Shown: positions 53,508 to 61,834, counted from the first letter of the stretch. The stretch: DNA of 64,000 bases from Oerskovia flava (GCF_026163685.1 NZ_JAOXSR010000002.1:266589-330588); one strand, 5' to 3'. Notes: generated by a model from the letters alone, not told the origin. Program-made: numbers and translations.

Positions 53508-54251
53508 TCAGGCCCCGGCGAGGAACGGGTTGGTGCGGCGTTCGCGCCGCATGTCCGTCGCGGGGCCGTGCCCCGGCAGGACCATCCACCCGTCGTCGAG
53601 GCGCCCGACGACGTCCCGCAGCGTCCGGGACATCGTCGCACCGTCTCCCCCGGGCAGGTCGGTGCGCCCGATCGTGCCGGCGAAGAGGACGTCACCGGTG
53701 AGCACGGCGCCGTCTCCCGGCCGACCCACCAGGTAGAGGACGGAGCCCTGCGTGTGCCCGGGTGCGTGCAGGACCCCCAGGCGCACGGCACCGGTGTCGA
53801 GCACCGCTGCCTCGCCCCCGTCACCGGCGTCGACGGCGCGCACGTCGGTCGGCACCCGGTAGTCCTCGGGCCTCGCACCGGCGGCGCGCAGCGCCTGGCC
53901 GAGCGGACCGGACACGTGCGAGTCGCCGGCACCCCGGGTGACGCCGGGCTCGATCGTGCCGAACGGGTCGTCGAGGCGGTACGCGTCCGCCGCGTGCAGG
54001 TACATCGGGACGTCGTAGTGCGCGCACAGCGCGGCCGCGTCCCAGGTGTGGTCCACGTGACCGTGGGTCGCGAGCACGGCCCGGGGGACCAGACGCTGAT
54101 CGGTGAGGAGATCGCGCACCGCCGGAGCGACCCCGGCGCCGGCGTCGACCACGACGCAGTCCCGGTCCCCCTGCTCCCCCATGGGCCCGTCGGCGGCCGC
54201 GACGTAGCAGTTCGTGCCGAACACGGGAGCGACCACGGTGTAGATCTGCAT
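53508..54251 (-). CDS. MBL-fold metallo-hydrolase (glyoxalase II-like)
   Basis: A 247-residue metallo-beta-lactamase-fold hydrolase. The metal-binding THGHVDHTWD, a histidine in HAPGHTQGS, the aspartate in LTGDVLFAGTIGRTDLPGGD and the final PGHGPATDM are all present, so it should be an active binuclear enzyme. The overall pattern is that of hydroxyacylglutathione hydrolase-like proteins (Rv2581c position next to hisS), though the organism group uses mycothiol, so the true substrate is likely different. A TAGCCT box six bases before the ATG suggests a leaderless message. Confidence 0.9.
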   Translation of the reverse strand: MQIYTVVAPVFGTNCYVAAADGPMGEQGDRDCVVVDAGAGVAPAVRDLLTDQRLVPRAVLATHGHVDHTWDAAALCAHYDVPMYLHAADAYRLDDPFGTIEPGVTRGAGDSHVSGPLGQALRAAGARPEDYRVPTDVRAVDAGDGGEAAVLDTGAVRLGVLHAPGHTQGSVLYLVGRPGDGAVLTGDVLFAGTIGRTDLPGGDGATMSRTLRDVVGRLDDGWMVLPGHGPATDMRRERRTNPFLAGA

Positions 54252-54257
54252 CTCCGG

Positions 54258-54263
54258 AGGCTA
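54258..54263 (-). promoter_or_regulatory. Putative -10 box for leaderless MBL-hydrolase transcript
   Basis: TAGCCT on the reverse strand followed by six bases and the ATG. A GGAG directly against the ATG is too close to act as a ribosome site. Confidence 0.4.
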
Positions 54264-54335
54264 CCGCTCGGCTCGTCGAGACCTGACCGTGACCTCCCAG
54301 CGGCCGTTTCACCGGCCGCGACGGCCCGCGATGCC

Positions 54336-54341
54336 TAGACT
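54336..54341 (+). promoter_or_regulatory. Putative -10 box of the cyclophilin-DUF349 operon
   Basis: TAGACT lies about 67 bases before the cyclophilin GTG, on the forward strand. No clear -35 partner. Confidence 0.3.
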
Positions 54342-54407
54342 GTCCCCCGAAACGTCCCGACGGCGGCAACGGCCGCGCGCGCGGACCCGGACGACGAAGG
54401 AGCCTCG

Positions 54408-55148
54408 GTGCCGACGACCCAGCGCGAGCGCGAGAAGGCGCGCCGCCGCCAGGAGAAGTGGACCCAACGCCAGGCGCAGGCCCGGGCACGCAAGCAGCGC
54501 GCGTGGGCGATCGTCGGGATCGTCGTCGGGATCGCCCTGGTCACGGCCGTCGTCGTGCTGGCGCTGAACGCCGCCGGGGAGGCGGACACCGCCGCGGAGC
54601 CGTCGCCCACACCGGCGACCGAGGACCGCGAGCTCCCGCCCGCCTCCGCGGCGGAGGGCAGGGAGTGGCAGACGACGCTCAGCACGAGCGCCGGCGACAT
54701 CGAGATCACGCTGGACGGCGCTGCGGCACCCCAGGCGGTCGCGAGCTTCGTCACCCTCGGCGAGTCCGGCTACTTCGACGGCACCGACTGCCACCGGCTC
54801 ACCACGGCGGGCATCTTCGTCCTGCAGTGCGGGGACCCGACGGGCACGGGGACGGGCGGTCCCGGCTACACGTTCGGCCCGATCGAGAACGCGCCCGCGG
54901 ACGGCCTCTACCCCGCGGGCACCGTCGCGATGGCGCGCACCGCGGACCCCGACTCCATGGGGAGCCAGTTCTTCCTCGTCTACGAGGACACGACGTTGCC
55001 GACCGACACCGGTGGCTACACCGTGTTCGGCACGATCACCACCGGCTTGGACGTCGTCCGAGCAGTCGCTGACGCGGGGACCGCGGACGGAGCCGGCGAC
55101 GGCTCCCCCGCCACCCCGGTCACCATCGAAGGAGTTGAGTCCCAGTGA
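54408..55148 (+). CDS. Membrane-anchored cyclophilin-type peptidyl-prolyl isomerase
   Basis: A 246-residue protein with a very basic cytoplasmic start (REREKARRRQEKWTQRQAQARARKQR), one transmembrane helix (about 34-54, VGIVVGIALVTAVVVLALN), a Pro/Thr/Glu linker and a cyclophilin domain outside the membrane (IEITLDGAAAPQAVASFVTL, CHRLTTAGIFVLQCGDPTGTG, MGSQFFLVYEDT). The arginine of the FHR-type active site is kept as CHRL, so activity is plausible. GTG start after GAAGGAG. The place matches Rv2582 (ppiB) of M. tuberculosis. It overlaps the DUF349 gene (GTGA). Confidence 0.9.
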   Translation: MPTTQREREKARRRQEKWTQRQAQARARKQRAWAIVGIVVGIALVTAVVVLALNAAGEADTAAEPSPTPATEDRELPPASAAEGREWQTTLSTSAGDIEITLDGAAAPQAVASFVTLGESGYFDGTDCHRLTTAGIFVLQCGDPTGTGTGGPGYTFGPIENAPADGLYPAGTVAMARTADPDSMGSQFFLVYEDTTLPTDTGGYTVFGTITTGLDVVRAVADAGTADGAGDGSPATPVTIEGVESQ

Positions 55149-56854
55149 GCGAGAGCACCGAGAACCCGACGGACGCTCCGGCCCAGGAGCCTGAGGGCTC
55201 CTCGACCGAGCAGCTCGACACGTCCACGGCGCCGGAGTCGCCCAAGACGTCCGAGACGGCACCGGACGAGGCGGCACCGAGCGCTCCCGAGGTCACCGAG
55301 CCCGCGCTCGCTGAGGAACTCGCGCCGGCAGCAGAAGCCGACGACGAACCCGCCGGAGAGCCGACCGAGGAGCTCGCGGCGCCCGAGGCTCAGCCAGCAG
55401 CGGCCGACGCTGAGCCCGCGGCTGAGCCCGAGCCGCGGCCCGCCGCGGCGCCGAAGCCGAGCCCGGTCCCCAAGCCCAGTGCACTGCCTCGGCCCTCCGC
55501 GCTCCCCCGGCCGCCTGCACCCGGGGCGTCGTCGGACGCGGCGCCCGCGGCGGCGACGCAGGTACCGGCCGTCCCCGTGCCGGACGACAGCGCCGCTGCC
55601 AAGGCAGCCGCGGCGTTCGGGCGCGTCGAGGAGGACGGCACGGTGTGGGTCCGTGAGGCTGCCGGTGAACGCAGCGTCGGGCAGTTCCCCGGCGTCGGGG
55701 CCGACGAGGCGCTCGCGCTCTACGTGCGTCGCTACCTCGACCTCTACGCGAAGGTCGCGCTCTTCGAGGCCCGCCTGTCGGGCACCGACCTCTCGGTCAA
55801 GGAGATCGACTCGACGCTGTCGAAGCTCGGCGACGAGACGGCGGAGCCGTCGGCGGTCGGCGACCTGGACGCGCTGCGGGAGAAGGTCGCGTCGCTGCGC
55901 GCGGTCGCGGCCGAGCGACGGGCCCAGCTCGAGGCCGAGCGGGCCGCCGCGAAGGAGGTCGCGCTCGCGGCACGCACCGAGATCATCGAGGCCGCCGAGA
56001 AGATCGCCGCCACCGACCCCAGCCGGATGCAGTGGCGGCCCGCCGGCGAGGAGCTGCGGACGCTGCTCGACCGCTGGAAGGACGCCCAGCGCAACGGCCC
56101 GCGGATCGACCGGACGAGCGAGGAAGCGCTCTGGAAGCGGTTCAGCCACGCCCGCACCGCCTTCGACCGCGAACGTCGGCACTACTTCGCCGACCTCGAG
56201 CAGCGCAACAGCGCCGCGAAGGCCGCCAAGGAGGAGCTCGTCGCCGAGGCAGAGGCGCTGTCGACCAGCACGGACTGGGGCGCCACCGCGGGTGCGTACC
56301 GCGACCTCATGACCCGGTGGAAGGCCGCCGGCCGCGCCAGCCGCAAGGACGACGACGCGCTGTGGGCACGCTTCCGGGCCGCGCAGGACGCGTTCTTCCA
56401 GGCCCGGGACGCGGAGAACGCGGCCACGGACGCGGAGTACGCGAGCAACCTCGTGGTCAAGGAGGAGCTCCTCGAGCGCGCCGAGTCCCTGGTCCCGGTC
56501 ACGGACCTCGGCCAGGCGAAGACGGCGCTGCGCGACATCCAGGAACGCTGGGAGAACGCCGGGCGGGTCCCGCGCGGCGACCTGCAGCGCGTCGAAGGAC
56601 GTCTGCGTGCCGTGGAGAACGCGATCCGCGACGCCGAGCAGTCGCAGTGGAAGCGCTCGAACCCGGAGACCCGTGCGCGCGCGGAGGGCGCGGCCGCGCA
56701 GCTCGAGTCCGCCATCGCCGGCCTCGAGGCGGACCTCGAGGCCGCACGTGGTGCGGGTGACGCCCGCAAGGTCGCAGAGCTCGAGACGGCCGTCGCCGCC
56801 CGGCGTGCCTGGCTCGAGCAGGTCGTCAAGGCCGCCGAGGACTCGCGCGGCTGA
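55145..56854 (+). CDS. DUF349 domain-containing coiled-coil protein
   Basis: A 569-residue protein. The first 150 residues are acidic then Pro/Ala-rich and disordered. From about residue 230 there are long helices with repeated DUF349 units, each with a tryptophan-containing helix such as WRPAGEELRTLLDRWKDAQRNG, WGATAGAYRDLMTRWKAAGR and LRDIQERWENAGRVPR. In other bacteria DUF349 proteins are linked to ribosome or DNA damage responses, but function is unsettled. GTG start overlapping the cyclophilin stop shows one operon. Confidence 0.87.
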   Translation: MSESTENPTDAPAQEPEGSSTEQLDTSTAPESPKTSETAPDEAAPSAPEVTEPALAEELAPAAEADDEPAGEPTEELAAPEAQPAAADAEPAAEPEPRPAAAPKPSPVPKPSALPRPSALPRPPAPGASSDAAPAAATQVPAVPVPDDSAAAKAAAAFGRVEEDGTVWVREAAGERSVGQFPGVGADEALALYVRRYLDLYAKVALFEARLSGTDLSVKEIDSTLSKLGDETAEPSAVGDLDALREKVASLRAVAAERRAQLEAERAAAKEVALAARTEIIEAAEKIAATDPSRMQWRPAGEELRTLLDRWKDAQRNGPRIDRTSEEALWKRFSHARTAFDRERRHYFADLEQRNSAAKAAKEELVAEAEALSTSTDWGATAGAYRDLMTRWKAAGRASRKDDDALWARFRAAQDAFFQARDAENAATDAEYASNLVVKEELLERAESLVPVTDLGQAKTALRDIQERWENAGRVPRGDLQRVEGRLRAVENAIRDAEQSQWKRSNPETRARAEGAAAQLESAIAGLEADLEAARGAGDARKVAELETAVAARRAWLEQVVKAAEDSRG

Positions 56855-56894
56855 CCGACAGGTCATCGATCGCCCGCTGCCCGGCCCGCGCTGG

Positions 56895-56903
56895 TTGTCC
56901 ACA
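56895..56903 (+). other. Single DnaA-box-like nonamer
   Basis: TTGTCCACA matches the actinobacterial DnaA box exactly. It stands alone in the 74-base gap after the DUF349 gene; a single copy gives no evidence for an origin. Confidence 0.3.
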
Positions 56904-56928
56904 GCCGCAGGCCGGGCGGTGGCGTGTC

Positions 56929-57564
56929 GTGGCAGACGTGCGCGACCGTGAGCACATGCACGCCACCACTTGCTCGCTCGCCGACCTGCTCCACCCCACC
57001 GAGCCCGTCGTCCCCACCCTGGTGCGGCCCGCCGACGTCGGCGGGCACGCGGCCTGGCAGGAGCTCGTGCGCTCCGGGGCGCTCGTGCCCGTGCGGCACG
57101 AGACAGCCCTCGTCGCCGGCACACCGCCCAGCCCGGCCGCCCGCGTGGAGACGATCCGCCACCTCGTCCCGTCACGGACCGTCGTCGGCGGGGCGAGCGC
57201 GGCCTGGGTCCACGTGGGGTCCGCCGTTCCACGACAGGTCGACGTCGTCTACCTCCCTGGGACGCACCGGCCCCCTCCGCGTGCAGACCGCACGCTGCGC
57301 CAGGCGGCCGTCCTGCGATCGGAGACCGTGGAGATCGGTGGCGTCCTCGTCGCCGGGCTGCGTCGGGCCGCGCTCGAGGTCGCGTCGACCCGTCCCTCGC
57401 ACGAGGCGCGGCAGACCTTGTCCCTGCTGCGCGACGCCGGCCTCGATCTCGACGCGGTGGCGCGCTCGCTCGAGCTACGCCTGCGCTGGCCCGGACGCGC
57501 CACCGCGCGCGACCTGCTCGCGACCGTGTCGTCGGGCGCCACCGCGGCGAGCGGTCTAGCGTGA
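56929..57564 (+). CDS. Uncharacterised protein, possibly AbiEi-like
   Basis: A 211-residue protein I do not recognise firmly. It has an N-terminal helical part (LADLLHPTEPVVPTLVRPADVGGHAAWQELVRSGALVPVRHETAL) that looks like a winged-helix in transcription-regulator-like or AbiEi-type antitoxins, then VETIRHLVPSRTVVGGASAAWVHVG and a mixed alpha/beta part. No toxin partner is adjacent. The start may be GTG 56929 or ATG 56956; neither has a strong ribosome site. It ends just before the LigD-type gene and the -10 box of that gene lies inside its last codons. Confidence 0.55.
   Translation: MADVRDREHMHATTCSLADLLHPTEPVVPTLVRPADVGGHAAWQELVRSGALVPVRHETALVAGTPPSPAARVETIRHLVPSRTVVGGASAAWVHVGSAVPRQVDVVYLPGTHRPPPRADRTLRQAAVLRSETVEIGGVLVAGLRRAALEVASTRPSHEARQTLSLLRDAGLDLDAVARSLELRLRWPGRATARDLLATVSSGATAASGLA
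57557..57562 (+). promoter_or_regulatory. Putative -10 box for leaderless LigD-type transcript
   Basis: TAGCGT, six bases before the ATG at 57569, no Shine-Dalgarno. Confidence 0.4.
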
Positions 57565-57568
57565 CGTC

Positions 57569-58648
57569 ATGGCGCCTTCGTCGACACCACCGGTCGAGCT
57601 CGACGTCCGCGGTCGCACCGTGCGGGTCACCAGCCCGGACCGTGTGGTCTTCCCCTCCCGCGGCCTGACGAAGCTCGACGTCGTCGAGTACTTCCTCGCC
57701 GTCGGTGACGGCATCCTGGGCGCGTTGCTCGACCGCCCCACGACCCTCGAGCGCTGGCCCAAGGGCGTGTTCGAGGGCGCCCGGCTCAGCACCCGCACGG
57801 ACAGCAGCGGCGACGCCTTCTACCAGAAGCGCATCCCGCGCGGCGCACCCGACTACGTGCAGACCGCGACGATCGCCTTCCCGTCGGGACGCACGGCCGA
57901 CGAGGTCAGCCCGACCGAGCTGGCCGTCGTCGCCTGGGCGGCGAACCTCGGGACGCTGACGTTCCATCCCTGGCCGGTGTGCTCGGACGACGTCGAGGCA
58001 CCCGACCAGCTGCGCATCGACCTCGACCCTCAGCCGGGCACCGACTACGACGACGCAGCCCGCGTGGCCCCGGAGCTGCGCGCCGTCCTCACCGAGCTGG
58101 GTCTCGAGGGCTGGCCGAAGACCTCCGGCGGTCGTGGGCTGCACGTGTTCGTCCCGATCGCACCCCGCTGGACGTTCGTCGACGCGCGCCGCGCCACCAT
58201 CGCCATCGGCCGCGAGCTGGAGCGCCGGTTGCCCGACCAGGTCACGACGAAGTGGTGGAAGGAGGAGCGGGGGGAGAAGATCTTCGTCGACTACAACCAG
58301 ATGGCCCGCGACCGCACCATCGCGTCGGCGTACTCGATCCGGGCCAACGCCCGGGCCACGGTCTCGGCACCGCTGCACTGGGACGAGGTGCCCGACGTCG
58401 CTCCGGACGACTTCGACGTGACGACCATGCCCGCACGGTTCGCCGACGTCGGAGACCTCTTCGCCCCGCTGCGCGCCGACCGGACCGTCCCGGGCGGGTC
58501 CCTCGAGGCCGCCCTCGAGCTGTCCCGGCGGGACGAGGCCGAGCACGGCCTCGGGGACCTGCCCTACCCTCCCGAGTACCCGAAGATGCCGGGCGAACCC
58601 AAGAGAGTTCAACCTTCCCGCGAGCGGCGCGATACCAACGAAAACTAG
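57569..58648 (+). CDS. LigD-type polymerase domain protein (NHEJ primase-polymerase)
   Basis: A 359-residue stand-alone polymerase domain of the LigD/AEP type, which adds nucleotides (often ribonucleotides) during Ku-dependent end joining. The metal aspartates are in RIDLDPQPG (D151, D153), followed by PKTSGGRGLHVFVPI and KIFVDYNQMARDRTIASAYS with the third carboxylate. No ligase or phosphoesterase domain and no ku gene are in view. The last about 16 codons, from AAG-AGA-GTT-CAA at 58601 to TAG at 58648, use AGA, GTT, CAA, GAT and AAA-type codons unlike the rest, suggesting that the 3' end was supplied by the adjoining integrated element. Confidence 0.9.
   Translation: MAPSSTPPVELDVRGRTVRVTSPDRVVFPSRGLTKLDVVEYFLAVGDGILGALLDRPTTLERWPKGVFEGARLSTRTDSSGDAFYQKRIPRGAPDYVQTATIAFPSGRTADEVSPTELAVVAWAANLGTLTFHPWPVCSDDVEAPDQLRIDLDPQPGTDYDDAARVAPELRAVLTELGLEGWPKTSGGRGLHVFVPIAPRWTFVDARRATIAIGRELERRLPDQVTTKWWKEERGEKIFVDYNQMARDRTIASAYSIRANARATVSAPLHWDEVPDVAPDDFDVTTMPARFADVGDLFAPLRADRTVPGGSLEAALELSRRDEAEHGLGDLPYPPEYPKMPGEPKRVQPSRERRDTNEN
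58601..58648 (+). other. Candidate left attachment site / element-supplied ligD 3' end
   Basis: Sequence composition changes abruptly here within the LigD-type gene. The encoded tail KRVQPSRERRDTNEN keeps a family-like PKRVQPS end while the codons are atypical, as expected when an attP carries a copy of the target gene's 3' end. The integrase begins 58 bases further on. The core itself cannot be defined without the right end. Confidence 0.45.
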
Positions 58649-58694
58649 CCGTGCTCGGTGCGTGGTGGTGTGAGCATAGCGCACCCTCACGCGA

Positions 58695-58700
58695 TAACGT
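58695..58700 (+). promoter_or_regulatory. Putative -10 box for leaderless integrase transcript
   Basis: TAACGT, six bases before the integrase ATG. A short GTGAG/CTCAC dyad (about 58669-58690) lies just upstream and may be an operator. Confidence 0.4.
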
Positions 58701-58706
58701 ACCGCC

Positions 58707-59600
58707 ATGGAACCCGCGAGTCTCGACGACCTGGCGCGCTCGTTCGCCCGCCACCTACGCGCCGAAGGGCGCTCCCCCGCGACCCTGCGCCTGTACGGGC
58801 AGTCCGTCCGGTTCTTCGCCGAGTGGCTCGCGGCGAACGGCCACCCGACGACCATCGACCAGCTGAACCGGCGCAACGTCGTCGACTGGCTCGCCGACCT
58901 GCGCGCCGACCGTGAGGCGTCGACGGTGCGCACCCGGCACCGCGGCCTGTACCGGTTCGCCGGCTGGGCCGTTGCTGAGGGCGAGATCGCGGCGAACCCG
59001 CTCGACGGTGTGTCTCTGCCCAAGGAGCAGCCCAAGCCCGTTCCGGTGCTGACCGACGCCGAGCTGACCGCGCTGGTCAAGGCGTGCAAGGGCCCGGCGC
59101 TGCGCGACCGGCGCGACGAGGCCGTGGTCCGGTTCCTGCTCGACTGCGGCGTGCGGGTCGGCGAACTGTGCGCGCTGACCCGCACAGACCTCGACCTGGA
59201 CGCCGGCATGGCGATCGTGCGCGGCAAGACCGGCACGCGGCCCGTCTATTTCGGCGCCCGCACCACGGCCGCGCTCGACCGCTACGAGCGTGCGCGGCGC
59301 ACGTCCCCGCACGCGCAGCTCGACGCCTACTTCCTGTCCCAGCGAGGCGCGCTCACCCCCGACGGCGTGCGCGAGCTCGTGCGCCAGCGTGGCGCGCGCG
59401 CCGGCATCACGGCCCTGCACCCGCACCGGTTCCGTCACACGTTCGCCCACGACTACCTGATGGCCGGCGGCCAGGAGCGTGACCTCAAGCGTCTGGCCGG
59501 CTGGTCCTCGGACGTGATGCTCGATCGCTATGGTTCCAGCGCCGCTGACGCCCGTGCCCGATCCGCCGCCCAGCGCCTCAAGCGCGGGGATCGGGTATGA
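58707..59600 (+). CDS. Tyrosine-type site-specific recombinase (integrase)
   Basis: A 297-residue XerC/D-like integrase. The N-terminal SAM-like core-binding domain (LARSFARHLRAEGRSPATLRLYGQSVRFF) precedes a catalytic domain with R150 (CGVRVGEL), K174 (GKTGTR), H240 and R243 (HPHRFRHTFAH), W266 in the usual His/Trp place (AGWSS) and nucleophile Y275 (MLDRYG). All catalytic positions are filled, so it should be active. No arm-binding domain is evident, so it resembles small actinobacterial element integrases and not lambda Int. It adjoins the altered 3' end of the LigD-type gene and overlaps the next gene (ATGA). No excisionase is recognisable. Confidence 0.92.
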   Translation: MEPASLDDLARSFARHLRAEGRSPATLRLYGQSVRFFAEWLAANGHPTTIDQLNRRNVVDWLADLRADREASTVRTRHRGLYRFAGWAVAEGEIAANPLDGVSLPKEQPKPVPVLTDAELTALVKACKGPALRDRRDEAVVRFLLDCGVRVGELCALTRTDLDLDAGMAIVRGKTGTRPVYFGARTTAALDRYERARRTSPHAQLDAYFLSQRGALTPDGVRELVRQRGARAGITALHPHRFRHTFAHDYLMAGGQERDLKRLAGWSSDVMLDRYGSSAADARARSAAQRLKRGDRV

Positions 59601-60031
59601 GCGCCCCTGAGCGTGTCGAGCGGACCATGCGCTGCCCTCATGGTGACGGGCGCGCCGTCGCGCGCGTCGTCGTGCGTGACGGCGCCCGCTTCCTCGACGT
59701 CGTCGGCGGTCGCTTCGAACTCGGCGCCCAGCGGCGTGCCTGGCTTGCAGACCAGCGCCGCACGGCGGACCGGACGCTCGAACTACCCGACCATCCCCTA
59801 CTCGCCGTTCATCGCGTAGTGGCCGAGCGGATCAGTCGGTCAACCGAGGCGGACCTGGACGACATGGTCTATCCCGAGTCGCACCCGATCCCCTCCGACC
59901 TCGACATCTTGCTGAGAGACAACGGCAACGACCCCATGAAGCACCCTGCCGCGTGCCCCCGCTGCCACGCCCTGCTGTGGATCGCCGTGCGTCCTCGCGG
60001 TGATGCGTGGAACGTCGTGCTATCTTCCTGA
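59597..60031 (+). CDS. Small Cys-containing protein (putative zinc ribbon), unknown
   Basis: A 144-residue protein whose ATG overlaps the integrase stop. It has CPHGDGRAVARVVVRDGARFLDVVGGRFELG near the start and CPRCHALLWIAV near the end; the C-P-x and C-x2-C pairs could together bind zinc. The middle is charged. Similar small proteins beside integrases are common in actinobacterial elements but I cannot name a family. Cotranslation with the integrase suggests a role in recombination or its control, which is inference only. Confidence 0.6.
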   Translation: MSAPERVERTMRCPHGDGRAVARVVVRDGARFLDVVGGRFELGAQRRAWLADQRRTADRTLELPDHPLLAVHRVVAERISRSTEADLDDMVYPESHPIPSDLDILLRDNGNDPMKHPAACPRCHALLWIAVRPRGDAWNVVLSS

Positions 60032-60041
60032 GCACACCGCC

Positions 60042-60112
60042 CGGTGCGACTGGCGCCGAACCTTAGTTCGCGAGCAATGGGCCGCCGCGAGAGTCCCGAA
60101 AGGGTTCTCTCG
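60042..60112 (+). promoter_or_regulatory. Structured leader: three hairpins before the 104-residue protein
   Basis: CGGTGC/GCGCCG (60042-60047 with 60053-60058), GAAC/GTTC (60058-60069) and CGAGAG...CTCTCG (60088-60093 with 60107-60112). The last has an inner CCC-GAAA-GGG with a GNRA tetraloop and ends two bases before the ATG at 60115. A TATCTT box at 60021-60026 could be the -10 element. No ribosome site is visible. Confidence 0.5.
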
Positions 60113-60114
60113 TT

Positions 60115-60429
60115 ATGCCTGCCAGCGACACCGAGCGACGCCTGCGCGGCCAGATTGCCGCGAACACCTCCTGGGCGAACACCGAAGACCGCACCGCACG
60201 CACCGCACCGGCGCGGCGTGCCCTCGAAGCCCGCTTTCTCACGGACGCCGGCGGCGACCCCAAGCGCGCGGAGAGCCTACGCCGCGCCCACTTCCAGAAG
60301 CTCGCGCTGAAGTCGGCGCGGGCTCGTCGTCGTGCCCGCGAGGCCCTCGCGGAGGCCGACGCCACCGCCGCGGAACTCGACGACACCACAGCCACGGGGG
60401 ACGTCGAGGCCCCGGACGATGCCGCGTGA
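60115..60429 (+). CDS. Small basic helical protein, unknown (recurrent in actinobacterial elements)
   Basis: A 104-residue protein: RLRGQIAANTSWANTEDRTARTAPARRAL at the start and an Arg/Lys/Ala helix (HFQKLALKSARARRRAREALAEA) later, with an acidic tail. I recall close relatives as unnamed proteins of Streptomyces and Mycobacterium genomes near integrases and ATPases, but no function. The ATG directly follows a hairpin and lacks a Shine-Dalgarno. It overlaps the next gene by GTGA. Confidence 0.65.
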   Translation: MPASDTERRLRGQIAANTSWANTEDRTARTAPARRALEARFLTDAGGDPKRAESLRRAHFQKLALKSARARRRAREALAEADATAAELDDTTATGDVEAPDDAA

Positions 60430-60692
60430 AGACCCCCGCCCGCGACGACGACACCCCAGCCGCGCCGTCACCGCCGACGCCCGTCGTCGTGCCCGCGACT
60501 GGCCTGCACGTGTCCGCGTCGTTGAGCCGGCCCCGAGCGTCGATCGCGCTCGAGCACAGCCACCAGCGGCGCGTTCGTCGCGCGGAGCAGGCGTACGAGT
60601 CCGCCCGCGCCAGCGGCAACCCCGTGTGGATGACCGAGGCCATGGCCGCGCTCGACGACGCCCGCACCGGCGCCGGTCTCTGGCGCCGCTGA
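60426..60692 (+). CDS. Small protein, unknown
   Basis: An 88-residue protein starting with GTG in a GTGA overlap with the previous gene. The first 30 residues are Pro-rich, then ALEHSHQRRVRRAEQAYESARASGNPVWMTEAMAALDDARTGAGLWRR suggests two helices. The overlap and codon use support it as real. No family recognised. Confidence 0.5.
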   Translation: MKTPARDDDTPAAPSPPTPVVVPATGLHVSASLSRPRASIALEHSHQRRVRRAEQAYESARASGNPVWMTEAMAALDDARTGAGLWRR

Positions 60693-60761
60693 CCGATCCC
60701 ACCGGCGCGCGCATGTAGCCGCCGACCCTCCACCGCACCACCGAACGAAAAGGAACCCCTC

Positions 60762-60932
60762 ATGACCAGCACCCACCGTCCCGGCCTGCGGGCCGTGGCC
60801 GTCCCGCCGGCGCTGCCGGACCCCGAGACCGACGACGCGACGCCGCTGCCCGCGACCTCGGCACTGCCGGCACGGCTGTTCGTCCGGGCCGTCGCTGGCC
60901 GCCGCGCCCGGCGCCGTCGGCCGAGCGCGTAG
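60762..60932 (+). CDS. 56-residue Pro/Ala/Arg-rich protein, unknown
   Basis: A short ORF beginning with ATG after AAAAGGA and ending with a basic patch (GRRARRRRPSA). The ribosome site at good distance and its fit in the run of small genes are the only evidence. Similar leader spacing (GAGAGGAACACCTC) is used for the next gene, which suggests the same kind of translation signal. Confidence 0.45.
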   Translation: MTSTHRPGLRAVAVPPALPDPETDDATPLPATSALPARLFVRAVAGRRARRRRPSA

Positions 60933-61001
60933 CCGGCTCTCGCCATCCACCCCCCACCCCACCCTGGTGCCGTCCGGCACCTGACACGAGAGGAACACCT
61001 C

Positions 61002-61697
61002 ATGGTTCTCAAGGCCCTGACGAAGCGCACGACCCCGGAGCCCGCCCCGACGACCGAGGCGACCACGCCGCCCGAGCCCGCGCTCCCGCCCGCGTACACC
61101 GACCCGGACAGCCCGCTGTTCGTGCCCGTCGAGCTGCGCCCGTTCTACACAATCGACCCGGTCGCCGACGGCCGCCTGTGGGATCACACCGCAACCCTTC
61201 CCGGAAACCCGGACCTGCGCGGCGCGTTCAGGCGCCGGGTCGAAGCGGAGCCGGAGTACTGGACCTCGCTCCGCGGCCGCGGGCTCATCTCCCAGAAGCA
61301 ATTCACGATCGGGCACACGGACTGGAACACCCCGTGGGATCACATCAGGGCCGCGGTGCGCGCGGACCTCACGGACGCGCACCGCGAGCGGTACCTGTTC
61401 CACCCCCGCCGCATTGGACATGCGAGCTTCGAGCACAAGCAATACAGGTTGGGTCAGGAGGCCGCTCGCACCATCGCCCGTCCGCGTACGGACGCCGCGA
61501 CGGGTGAGGTGGGCGCCGCCCGCATCGGACTGGTCGAGATCGCAGGTTTGCCCCGTCCGGTGCAGCTCTCACCGAGGATGGCGACGATCGTTCGCCAGCG
61601 CATGGTGGAGCGGCTCGCGGCCGAGGTGCTGCCGGACGGGCGGACGCGTGGGCAGGCGGCCGACGAGTTCATTGCCCGCATCCTCAGCGAGCAGTAG
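61002..61697 (+). CDS. Unknown 231-residue element protein
   Basis: An ATG start follows GAGAGGAA. The protein has a Thr/Pro-rich start, then a compact region with many aromatics (LFVPVELRPFYTIDPVADGRLWDHTATLPGNPDLRGAF, YWTSLRGRGLISQKQFTIGHTDWNTPWDHI) and a C-terminal helical part. No known catalytic motif. It directly precedes the ATPase gene by 137 bases. I do not recognise the family. Confidence 0.6.
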   Translation: MVLKALTKRTTPEPAPTTEATTPPEPALPPAYTDPDSPLFVPVELRPFYTIDPVADGRLWDHTATLPGNPDLRGAFRRRVEAEPEYWTSLRGRGLISQKQFTIGHTDWNTPWDHIRAAVRADLTDAHRERYLFHPRRIGHASFEHKQYRLGQEAARTIARPRTDAATGEVGAARIGLVEIAGLPRPVQLSPRMATIVRQRMVERLAAEVLPDGRTRGQAADEFIARILSEQ

Positions 61698-61834
61698 GCC
61701 GGGCGGCCGTTCCCCGGGGTCGGTGCTGGACACACCGACCCCGGGACGGTCTGCGCGACAGGACGGACGACGGCCGTGTACAGGCCGGTGGTCCGCGACC
61801 GGACTACTCGCCAGAGAGGCTACAGGGCCGCCCC

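Noticed and set aside
56895..56903. Chromosomal or element origin at the DnaA-box-like nonamer
   Set aside because: A single copy without a cluster or AT-rich unwinding region.
58601..58706. tRNA gene as integration target
   Set aside because: No cloverleaf or T-arm sequence is found around the integrase; the only gene at the junction is the LigD-type one.
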